NCBI GenBank assembly: GCA_964517495.1
Contig: CAZFER010000006.1
Location: 75,007-139,006, forward strand
Origin: CAZFER01 sp964517495
GTDB lineage: Bacteria > Hinthialibacterota > Hinthialibacteria > Hinthialibacterales > Hinthialibacteraceae
Length of the DNA stretch: 64,000 nucleotides
Direction: 5' to 3'
Made by a program: the position numbers and the translations under genes. Each line of letters begins with the position of its first letter. The first letter of the stretch is position 1. The notes below the pieces were generated by a model. That model had not been told where the DNA came from. It made no database searches and was given only the letters and a program-made list of their open reading frames with translations. Shown piece after piece: positions 1 to 6,611 of the stretch.

Positions 1-971
1 TTTGTATCAATACAATTATCACCAGTATTCTTTATAACGCGGCGCCTCATGAGGCGAAACTGCTTTTGGTTGATCCGAAACAAGTTGAATTGGCGCTTTA
101 TAAAGATATCCCCCATCTTTTATCACCAGTGGTGACCGATCCCAAAAAGGCGGGAGCGGCCTTGCGCTGGGCGGTGGATGAGATGGAAACCCGTTATCGT
201 TATCTAAAAAAAGCCGGGGTGCGTAACATCAAAGAATTCAACAAGAAACGTAAAGCCCAGCAGGCTGGAACGATCAAAGAAACTGAGTCATCACGCGTAT
301 TACCGGGCTTTTTGCCCTATATTGTCATCATCATCGATGAATTAGCCGACCTGATGATGGTGGTTCGAGCCGAGGTTGAATCAGCGATCGCCCGGCTGGC
401 GGCTATGGCACGGGCGGTGGGAATCCATTTGGTCCTGGCGACTCAACGTCCCTCCGTCGATGTGTTGACTGGGGTGATCAAGAACAATTTTCCATCCCGA
501 ATCGCCTTCCAGGTGTCCTCTACCGCGGATTCACGCACCATCCTGGATACCAAGGGGGCTGAAACCCTGATGGGGATGGGAGACATGCTCTATTCCCCAA
601 GTGGAGCGGGTCGGCCGGTTCGTCTGCAAGGTGCGTTTATTTCGACTGAAGAAGCGGAAGATATTGTTGATTTTGTTAAAGCACAACAAGAAGTGGAATA
701 TGTCCAGGAAGAATTTATTCCACTTGAAGATAGTTCTTCCTCCTCTTCTGGAACGAGTACTGATGATGCCGATGCAGATGAACTTTATGATGAAGCTGTC
801 AATATAGTTCTAGAGAATGATGCCGCTTCCACCTCCTTACTTCAGCGCCGTTTAAAAATTGGTTATGGCCGTGCCGCACGATTGTTGGATTTGATGGAAG
901 AGCGTGGAATCGTAGGCCCGCCCCGCGGCAGCAAACCACGTGAAGTGGTATTAAATAATGTCTTGGAATAA
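1..971 (+). CDS. ftsK: DNA translocase FtsK, C-terminal part (5' end outside window)
   Basis: This is the C-terminal half of the FtsK/SpoIIIE DNA pump, which moves chromosome ends through the division septum and activates XerCD recombination. The frame is open from base 3, so the membrane domain and Walker A loop lie before the window. Visible parts are the residues just after Walker A (CINTIITSILYN), Walker B (IVIIIDELADLMM), the ATQRPSVDVLTGVIK and SRIAFQVSS motor motifs, and the C-terminal winged-helix gamma domain (TSLLQRRLKIGYGRAARLLD). A Ser/Asp-rich linker near 729-780 separates motor from gamma domain, as is common in the family. No clear terminator follows the TAA at 969. The family assignment is certain; only completeness is limited. 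Confidence 0.97.
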   Translation, partial: CINTIITSILYNAAPHEAKLLLVDPKQVELALYKDIPHLLSPVVTDPKKAGAALRWAVDEMETRYRYLKKAGVRNIKEFNKKRKAQQAGTIKETESSRVLPGFLPYIVIIIDELADLMMVVRAEVESAIARLAAMARAVGIHLVLATQRPSVDVLTGVIKNNFPSRIAFQVSSTADSRTILDTKGAETLMGMGDMLYSPSGAGRPVRLQGAFISTEEAEDIVDFVKAQQEVEYVQEEFIPLEDSSSSSSGTSTDDADADELYDEAVNIVLENDAASTSLLQRRLKIGYGRAARLLDLMEERGIVGPPRGSKPREVVLNNVLE

Positions 972-1051
972 GATAGCAACCATAACCATAACTCTTTATT
1001 TATCAGTTATATTCATAACATTGAAACCACTCCCATTGTAAGATAAAAATA

Positions 1052-1083
1052 GGGGAGCATCGGCTTCTAGCTGGTGTGTCAGC
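1052..1083 (-). repeat. Dispersed 'GAAGCCGATGCTCCCC' repeat, copy 1
   Basis: Read on the minus strand this contains CTGACACACCAGCTAGAAGC followed by CGATGCTCCCC. Close copies lie at 3041-3075 and 62254-62315. It is intergenic and looks like a REP-type dispersed element. Its function is unknown. Confidence 0.7.
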
Positions 1084-1119
1084 CCATATGGTTTTTTGCG
1101 TACAAAAACGAATACGCCA

Positions 1120-1207
1120 AATGTCATTAACTTAAGAATTTTCCCCCTAAATCCCCCCGTCAAGGGGGGGACTTTTGAAGGCAATCACCGCTTAAGTAAA
1201 TGACATT
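1120..1207. mobile_element. 88-bp MITE-like element with 17-bp terminal inverted repeats
   Basis: The left end AATGTCATTAACTTAAG (1120-1136) is mirrored by CTTAAGTAAATGACATT (1191-1207) with one mismatch. The 54-bp interior carries a C-run/G-run foldback (CCCCC and GGGGGGG around 1144-1170). No coding capacity is present. The right end falls exactly where the reading frame of the decayed gene at 1185-1286 stops resembling its intact relative at 62.2-62.7 kb, so insertion into that gene is the simple reading. A solo copy of the terminal sequence is at 55478-55494. No target-site duplication was recognised. Confidence 0.5.
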
Positions 1208-1286
1208 GCGAATACCCCTCCATCATTTTCTCGAGTGTGATTTCTTCGAAATTTGTGATTTTGTTGATGATGTTTTTGTTCATCAT
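1185..1286 (-). pseudogene. Truncated copy of the small coiled-coil gene found intact at 62172-62699
   Basis: The frame reads MMNKNIINKITNFEEITLEK then MMEGYS, and the last residues before the stop come from the end of the 88-bp element. The start matches MLNKTDLNKITQFEESALNK of the intact copy at 62.7 kb. The AAGGAGG ribosome site and about 100 bp of upstream DNA are also conserved between the two loci. The copy is only 33 codons against about 175 in the relative, so I treat it as a remnant. It could still be expressed as a micropeptide, since its control region looks intact. Confidence 0.6.
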
Positions 1287-1350
1287 GGGAGTCATTCCTC
1301 CTTGGATTTTAAAGGCGTTGGGACGTAATACTGCAAAATTTATGCCATAA

Positions 1351-1364
1351 TGAACATTTGTTCA
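1351..1364. promoter_or_regulatory. Palindrome TGAACATTTGTTCA, LexA-box-like operator candidate
   Basis: This is a perfect 6+6 palindrome containing GAAC-N4-GTTC, the core of LexA boxes known from Firmicutes and Actinobacteria. It lies about 65 bp upstream of the ATG of the decayed gene at 1185-1286. The corresponding site at 62766-62779 differs by one base. Assignment to LexA is inference; another dimeric repressor is equally possible. Confidence 0.4.
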
Positions 1365-1550
1365 TTATGTATTGATATAATTGGAGTTGATTTTTTAAAT
1401 CTCCGTGTTTACCTCGTTTGGTAAAGATATCGGAAATGGAGGGTGGATGTGGGTAGAAAAACGGGGGGATCGCTGGCAAAATGAGCGGATGGTTTTATTG
1501 AACGAGGACAATTTTGATTACCAATAGAGGTTTAGAATAGGATTTCTGAT

Positions 1551-2465
1551 ATGAAGAAGATATTTGTGGTTGGCAGTTCAAATACGGATATGGTGGTGAA
1601 GTGCCACAACCTTCCTGGACCGGGTGAGACCGTTCTTGGAGGAGAATTTGTGCGGGTACAGGGTGGTAAGGGAGCCAATCAGGCGGTGGCCTCTGCCCGA
1701 TTGGGCGGGCAGGTAACCTTTTTTTGCCGTGTGGGTAATGATCCATTTGGCCAGGAGAGCCTCGAAGCTTATAAGAAAGAGGGCATCGATACCTCTCATA
1801 TCATCGTTGACGATAGCGGGCCATCAGGGGTGGCGCTGATTGTGGTGGATAATAAGGGGGAAAATTACATCGCTGTAGCTCCTGGCGTGAACGCCAACCT
1901 TTCTTCGGAGGATGTCGAACCGTTGCTGGATCTAATCAATCCGGGGGATACGATATTGTTGCAATTAGAGATACCTATGGAGACGGTGGAGCGGACGGCG
2001 GAAATTGGGGAAGAAAAGGGAGCGAGGGTGATTCTTGATCCGGCTCCTGCACCGTCAGACGGCCTTCCGAAGAGCCTTTTTCCTCATCTTGATTTTATTA
2101 CTCCAAACCGTCATGAAGCGGCATCACTCGTGGGAACGGATACGGTTCCGGAAGTGATGACGCAGGCTTTGTTACAGACTGGCATAACGAACGTTATTAT
2201 TACATGTGGAAATGGCGGTTGTATATGGGCCACCAAAGAGAAACAGGAATCCATATCCTCTTATACGGTGTCGTCTGTGGATTCGACGGCGGCGGGTGAT
2301 GCGTTTGCCGGAGGTTTGGCGGTGGCACTGGCGAACGATGCCTCGACCGAAGAAGCGATCGATTATGCCCAAAAGGCGGCAGCGTTGTCAGTTACCAAAA
2401 TGGGTGCGCAGCCTTCATTGCCTACATGGGAAGAAGTTAAGAAATATGTGTTTGCGAAGCGGTGA
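1551..2465 (+). CDS. rbsK: Ribokinase (PfkB family)
   Basis: A sugar kinase of 304 aa, the usual ribokinase length, acting in the cytosol. It should phosphorylate D-ribose, or a related sugar, at O5 with ATP. The N-terminal sugar-binding signature GGKGANQ is at residues 38-44, and the PfkB signature 2 DSTAAGDAFAGG carries the catalytic base D250. PNRHE near residue 185 matches ribokinase. The ATG follows AGGATTTCTGAT, an acceptable ribosome site. The small membrane protein gene starts 30 bp downstream and may be co-transcribed. No ribose transporter or pyranase is adjacent, so the exact substrate is not fixed by context. Deoxyribokinase or another pentose kinase remains possible. Confidence 0.92.
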   Translation: MKKIFVVGSSNTDMVVKCHNLPGPGETVLGGEFVRVQGGKGANQAVASARLGGQVTFFCRVGNDPFGQESLEAYKKEGIDTSHIIVDDSGPSGVALIVVDNKGENYIAVAPGVNANLSSEDVEPLLDLINPGDTILLQLEIPMETVERTAEIGEEKGARVILDPAPAPSDGLPKSLFPHLDFITPNRHEAASLVGTDTVPEVMTQALLQTGITNVIITCGNGGCIWATKEKQESISSYTVSSVDSTAAGDAFAGGLAVALANDASTEEAIDYAQKAAALSVTKMGAQPSLPTWEEVKKYVFAKR

Positions 2466-2495
2466 GATGGCAAAACACGAATCCGGAGAACATGA

Positions 2496-3014
2496 ATGAA
2501 GAAGGTAACCATCGATGAAATTCGCGAGGGTCTTTGGAACGAGGATGCGGTCAAGTATTACGATTCATCTGATAAATACAAAGATCATATAATGGAGCAG
2601 TATAAAATCTATGTTGAGATGGCTGACAGGATTAGTGCCCGGCGAAATTTGGCGAATACGTTTTTCTTAACGCTTCACACGGTGAGTCTAGGGGCATTGG
2701 GGATTACGTACGACAAAATACATTATATTGAGAGGAAAGGTTTAATTGTACTCCCTTTGATAGCCGTTTTAGCATTATGTTATGCGTGGTTTCGTATTGT
2801 GAAATCATACCGACAAATCAATACAGCAAAATATAAGGTTGTGGGGTTGATGGAAGAACGCCTGCCTTCCAGTCCTTATTGGTTGGCGGAATGGAAAGCC
2901 TTGGGTGAGGGGAAGAATTCTGAACTCTATACGCCTTTAACTCAAGTAGAGAAGTGGGTGCCGATTATTTTTGCGGTGATTTATATTTTGGGGGCGTTGA
3001 TCTTTGTCTTTTGA
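2496..3014 (+). CDS. Small three-TM membrane protein of uncertain family
   Basis: 172 aa. A soluble N-terminus contains YKIYVEMADRISARRNLANT. Three hydrophobic segments follow, at about residues 52-72, 82-100 and 153-172, with the polar loop AEWKALGEGK between the second and third. The YVEMADRISARR-plus-TM layout recurs in small uncharacterised membrane proteins of many bacteria. I have a weak recollection of such proteins being labelled RipA-like but cannot confirm it. A GGAG site sits 8 bp before the ATG. The gene lies 30 bp after the ribokinase, which suggests a shared transcript, but no functional link is evident. No catalytic residues are recognised. Confidence 0.75.
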   Translation: MKKVTIDEIREGLWNEDAVKYYDSSDKYKDHIMEQYKIYVEMADRISARRNLANTFFLTLHTVSLGALGITYDKIHYIERKGLIVLPLIAVLALCYAWFRIVKSYRQINTAKYKVVGLMEERLPSSPYWLAEWKALGEGKNSELYTPLTQVEKWVPIIFAVIYILGALIFVF

Positions 3015-3040
3015 GGGATGGATTCATATTTATACCCAAA

Positions 3041-3075
3041 CTGACACGCACCGGCTGGAAGCCGATGCTCCCCGG
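3041..3075 (+). repeat. Dispersed 'GAAGCCGATGCTCCCC' repeat, copy 2
   Basis: CTGACACGCACCGGCTGGAA followed by GCCGATGCTCCCCGG. It is the same family as 1052-1083 (opposite orientation) and 62254-62315. It lies between the stop of the membrane protein gene and the promoter of the Cys-rich gene. Confidence 0.7.
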
Positions 3076-3203
3076 ATTTACACTTGCTAGTGATTGATGG
3101 GTCGAAAAATGTGACCCATCTACGATTTTAACTACCGGTTTTGTATAGGGATTCACTGAACATACAAGGGCATTTTGGGGAGCAAAAAAAGAATAAAAAA
3201 TGC

Positions 3204-3232
3204 TTGTAAAAGTATGGATATTCGTATATAAT
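3204..3232 (+). promoter_or_regulatory. Sigma-70-type promoter for the Cys-rich gene
   Basis: TTGTAA-N17-TATAAT: the -35 hexamer is at 3204-3209 and a perfect -10 at 3227-3232. The predicted start lies about 75 bp upstream of the ATG at 3313. A strong AAGGAGGAA ribosome site precedes that ATG. Confidence 0.6.
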
Positions 3233-3312
3233 TAACTTAATTAGTCTAATTTATAATCTTTAATCAGTTTAAAGAAAACAATTAGTAGAAAAGAATAAGG
3301 AGGAATGGCTAG

Positions 3313-3741
3313 ATGAAGAAGGTATTAATCGGTTTAGGATCAATATTACTGGTTGGTTTGGTTGGACTTGGTGTATCAGCTGCGTTTAAGAGTGACACAG
3401 AAACAAAGCCCAAACAAGAGATCATGTTCAGTGGTGAAGTGGGCACGCAAGCGTGTTGTGAAGGGAAAACGGAACAGGTAGCCGCGAAAACCTCGGCATG
3501 TCCTGCTTCAGCAGAAACATGCAGTGAAACAAAAGAAGCCGTCGCTGCCGGGAGTTGCCCCTTTTCAAAGAACGCCGCTGGCCAGGAATTAACGGCTTCG
3601 GCAGAAGCGGGATGTTGCGCGGATAAAGGTTCATGCGACAAGACTGAAAAAGTGGCTGCCAGTAAGGCGTGTTGTGATTCATCCAGTGCCAAAGGTCAGC
3701 AAGAACAAACTGTGGCGAGTGTGCCTGCTGAGGGTATGTAA
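3313..3741 (+). CDS. Exported cysteine-rich small protein, function unknown
   Basis: 142 aa with a hydrophobic N-terminal segment (about residues 5-24, ending GVSAAF) that could be a signal peptide or anchor. The rest is low-complexity Ala/Ser/Glu/Lys with ten cysteines in short clusters: ACCEG, SACPA, ETCSE, SCPFS, GCCADKGSC and ACCDS. Such clusters suggest metal binding or disulfide cross-linking, but no known fold is recognised. The gene is a self-contained unit with its own promoter (3204-3232), a strong AAGGAGGAA site and a terminator (3768-3800). It may be involved in copper or zinc handling or in thiol redox. That is inference from composition only. Confidence 0.8.
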   Translation: MKKVLIGLGSILLVGLVGLGVSAAFKSDTETKPKQEIMFSGEVGTQACCEGKTEQVAAKTSACPASAETCSETKEAVAAGSCPFSKNAAGQELTASAEAGCCADKGSCDKTEKVAASKACCDSSSAKGQQEQTVASVPAEGM

Positions 3742-3767
3742 GACTTAGCGAATGAAGGGATAAAGAT

Positions 3768-3800
3768 AAAAAGCGATGTCCGGTGGGCATCGCTTTTTTA
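3768..3800 (+). terminator. Rho-independent terminator of the Cys-rich gene
   Basis: An 11-bp stem AAAAAGCGATG / CATCGCTTTTT with a 9-base loop, followed by a T-run, 27 bp after the TAA at 3741. Confidence 0.9.
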
Positions 3801-3888
3801 TTTAAACCTGAGTTTTCCTTTAATCGACCATCTGCTTCACCAACTCTTTCACCCAGGGATCATAATTGGATCTGTGTCAAAAGAATGA

Positions 3889-4815
3889 TTATGGCGTTCT
3901 GGCTATGCGAAAGCCATTGTTGTTGCTTGTGATTTCAGGGGAATCCTTGTAACGATTAGCAGAGCAGCAGTACTTTTGATAGAAGTTCCAGCCACCACCA
4001 CGAAGAACTCTGAAATAATTGCTTTGCATATTCACTGGATCATTATTTGGGGAATTCGAATAATAACTCACATCATACCAATCCGTGCACCATTCCCATA
4101 CACTACCGCTCATGTCAAATAATCCCCAAGCATTTGGACTTTTTTGACCTACTATATGAGTTTGATGATTAGAATTACTACCACACCATGCATAATCATC
4201 CATATCTGTGTAATTTGAATCATCTCCCCAATAAAATTGGGTCTGTGTTCCTGCTCTACAAGCGTATTCCCATTCCGCTTCGGTGGGCAAGCGATATCCA
4301 TTGGCATCCATGTTGGCTGACCAATCACCATTTTCAGAATAAACCGGTTGAAGTCCTTCTTTTTCGCTCAGGTAATTACAAAACATCGCGGCTCCATACC
4401 ATGAGACTTCTATCATGGGTTGATCCCAGGATTGGCTTAATTTATGACCAGCCAATAAATATTTTCCATTCTTTTTTGATAATGGACTACTACTATTTTC
4501 CCAATCCACTCCAGACTCTTTGCCGGTGGCTGTCAAAAAAGCAGCGTATTGGCCGATTGTCACTTCATATTTTCCCATATAAAAACCTTCAGTTATGGTC
4601 ACAGAGTGCACCGGTTTTTCATCACTATCACCATTATTACTGCCCATCATAAAGGTGCCTGGTTTGATGTAGATCAATTCGAGTTTGATTGACCCTTTTG
4701 GGAGATCGGGAAGATCAATTTCTATCTCTTCACTTCGGAATAGTCCACAATTATAACAAAATATGCAAATGAATAATAAAAGAGAAGCAAATATTATCTT
4801 TTTTAAAATCTTCAT
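3889..4815 (-). CDS. SUMF1/FGE-sulfatase-domain protein, probably exported
   Basis: 308 aa. A hydrophobic leader (residues 5-23) ends FCYNCGL and could be a degenerate lipobox. A formylglycine-generating-enzyme fold fills about residues 45-305: IKPGTFMMGS, KYEVTIGQYAAFL, RLPTEAEWEYACRAGT, GLFDMSGSVWEWCTDWY, RVLRGGGW and NGFRIAR. In true FGE two cysteines follow the GGS motif. Here the first position is Phe (F278) and only the second, C283, is kept. Sulfatase activation is therefore doubtful, and a binding or regulatory role, as in many bacterial SUMF1-domain proteins, is more likely. It stands alone on the minus strand. Confidence 0.88.
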   Translation of the reverse strand: MKILKKIIFASLLLFICIFCYNCGLFRSEEIEIDLPDLPKGSIKLELIYIKPGTFMMGSNNGDSDEKPVHSVTITEGFYMGKYEVTIGQYAAFLTATGKESGVDWENSSSPLSKKNGKYLLAGHKLSQSWDQPMIEVSWYGAAMFCNYLSEKEGLQPVYSENGDWSANMDANGYRLPTEAEWEYACRAGTQTQFYWGDDSNYTDMDDYAWCGSNSNHQTHIVGQKSPNAWGLFDMSGSVWEWCTDWYDVSYYSNSPNNDPVNMQSNYFRVLRGGGWNFYQKYCCSANRYKDSPEITSNNNGFRIARTP

Positions 4816-5107
4816 GTTTTCCCTTCACAAATAATAAAACAGTACATGTCTTTAAATTTAGACAGATCAGGTTATTTAATCAATACTCTCATTGGCCAAA
4901 CACCACACATTAAAGTTTCAAACCTGCATCAGGTGCGTCAGTGCGTCAGGAATCTGCTCATCCGGTCACACTGGGTTGAGTCGAATACCAATAGCGTTGT
5001 TTTTGGATTAATTAGAATAAGGACGGTATGTTTCTGTGTACAGATTTACGTACAAGGGTTATTTTAGAAGGTTTTATAAGCGATAGGAAGCCAAGCAATT
5101 TCAACGC
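4816..5107. other. Gap between SUMF1-domain gene and tRNA-Gln, no gene seen
   Basis: AT-rich spacer. The one open frame here (4846-5067) has no ribosome site and no recognisable protein character. I see no further structure. Confidence 0.6.
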
Positions 5108-5180
5108 TTGGGGTGCCAGGGTTCGAACCTGGAGCCTTCTGATCCAGAGTCAGACGTCTTACCAATTCGACCACACCCCA
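5108..5180 (-). tRNA. tRNA-Gln (anticodon CUG)
   Basis: A full cloverleaf on the minus strand: acceptor TGGGGTG/CACCCCA, D-arm with GGTAAGAC, anticodon stem TCTGA/TCAGA around loop CTCTGGA (anticodon CTG), and T-arm CCAGGTTCGAACCTGG. The discriminator is A. CCA is not encoded. The cognate synthetase glnS lies at 53.7 kb in the same window. Confidence 0.95.
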
Positions 5181-5312
5181 GTCATTTATAATTATTTATA
5201 GCATCTCTATCTATAATTTCAAGGATTTTGTGCATTTTCGTTGAAAATACATGTTCTCACCTCAAAAAGCGTTGGTATTTGATATTATTCCTCTAAATTC
5301 TAAAATCCCATT

Positions 5313-6434
5313 TCAAACATACCCCAAACCATACCATACCAAGGGTAAAGGAAATGTCTCTTTTAACACGTGTGCGAGCGTTTCTTTACCCTTGGCACGC
5401 TCACCAACAATATCATAGCTGGGATGGCCAAAAAATACGTTCGCCAACTCACCACCATTTTGGAATTCAATGGATTCGTTTTCGTATTTAAACGATACTT
5501 TTTGTTCACCTGCTTCTATTCCCATGCGCTCCATCACTCGTTCTCCCAAGCGTTCACATATAAATGCACCCGCGCGTTGTAACAAACGCTTGGCATTAAT
5601 CACTAAAACCGTGCCTTCAAATGGCCTCGTCTTTTGTATAAAGGGATACCAGGTTGCAGGGATGAGTGATTCATACGCTGCGGTGTAATGAATCTTTTCA
5701 AGGCTATAATGATCCATCCACAACGTTGCAGCTGCTTGCAGTGCTTCACAGGAGCCTGCCCAATCCATCACCTGGATAGCCTCTTTTGCTGCATGGATGA
5801 TCCCAAAACCCACCGGCTTGCCCTCATGATAAACCATCCACCAATCAGAGGGTTCGTCCATTACAATTTTACATTGAAGTAAGGCTTCAATATCCTCACG
5901 CGGCAATAAATAACGAACTGCCAACAATTTACGTAAAGTGATAGCGGTTTCGATATCATTCTCATTCATTGGTTGCATCGAAAATCCAGTTAAGGGGGCG
6001 ACACTCTCTTTGCCAACCACCACGTGTTTAAATCTTCCACATTCAGCCGCATGTAATCGGCGATAGATGCCTTCATCACCGGATATCAGCATGATATCCG
6101 CTCCTTGCTGGACACTTCGCAAGATGGCATCTTTCATCAAAAGCGATGCCAAACGATGCCCGCGAGCATCCGGATGGGTGGCTACCGCCCCAATGCCCGC
6201 CACCTTGGTTTGAATTCCCCCCAGATTGACAGGCCGTACCGTGGTTGCTACATGCGATACGATACGGCCTGACATTTTCATCACTCGAATGTTATCACGG
6301 TTGTTTAAGCCCAAATGCCTTGGGTAATCATGGCCCATATCTCCGCCGTCAGGTCGAAACACCAGATTGAGCAGATCAAGCAGTTCATCCCGTTCATCGG
6401 CCTTAATTGAAACCGGACCGTCAAATTCCACCAT
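5313..6434 (-). CDS. GNAT-family N-acetyltransferase, Eis-like
   Basis: 373 aa from the chosen start. The N-terminal GNAT domain has the acetyl-CoA loop region VAGIGAVATHPDARGHRLA at about residues 78-96. A second GNAT-like half follows, and then a C-terminal segment resembling the sterol-carrier-like tail of Eis-type enzymes. Its substrate is unknown; Eis relatives acetylate amines of antibiotics or proteins. I chose the ATG at 6434 because AAGGTGG lies 7 bp upstream; an ATG at 6455 lacks such a site. The gene is monocistronic between tRNA-Gln and a divergently transcribed secreted-protein gene. Confidence 0.85.
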   Translation of the reverse strand: MVEFDGPVSIKADERDELLDLLNLVFRPDGGDMGHDYPRHLGLNNRDNIRVMKMSGRIVSHVATTVRPVNLGGIQTKVAGIGAVATHPDARGHRLASLLMKDAILRSVQQGADIMLISGDEGIYRRLHAAECGRFKHVVVGKESVAPLTGFSMQPMNENDIETAITLRKLLAVRYLLPREDIEALLQCKIVMDEPSDWWMVYHEGKPVGFGIIHAAKEAIQVMDWAGSCEALQAAATLWMDHYSLEKIHYTAAYESLIPATWYPFIQKTRPFEGTVLVINAKRLLQRAGAFICERLGERVMERMGIEAGEQKVSFKYENESIEFQNGGELANVFFGHPSYDIVGERAKGKETLAHVLKETFPLPLVWYGLGYV

Positions 6435-6611
6435 CGGATGGCCCACCTTTTCCATATAATGTAATGTTAGAATCTTATTTATATGCAATGGATTCTATTC
6501 TGTGTCAAGCAGTTGTTCATAATTAAATAAATAAAACTTCTTGATAAAAAATGAAATTTTTCAACACCATCAAGATATATAATAAACAAATACCTTAAAA
6601 GGAGGAACAGC

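Noticed and set aside
996..1184. 62-aa minus-strand open frame after ftsK
   Set aside because: It lies wholly in repeat and MITE-like DNA; the translation is repeat-derived (LTHQLEADAP).
6435..6488. Longer GNAT start at TTG 6488 or ATG 6455
   Set aside because: Neither has a Shine-Dalgarno sequence; the ATG at 6434 does.
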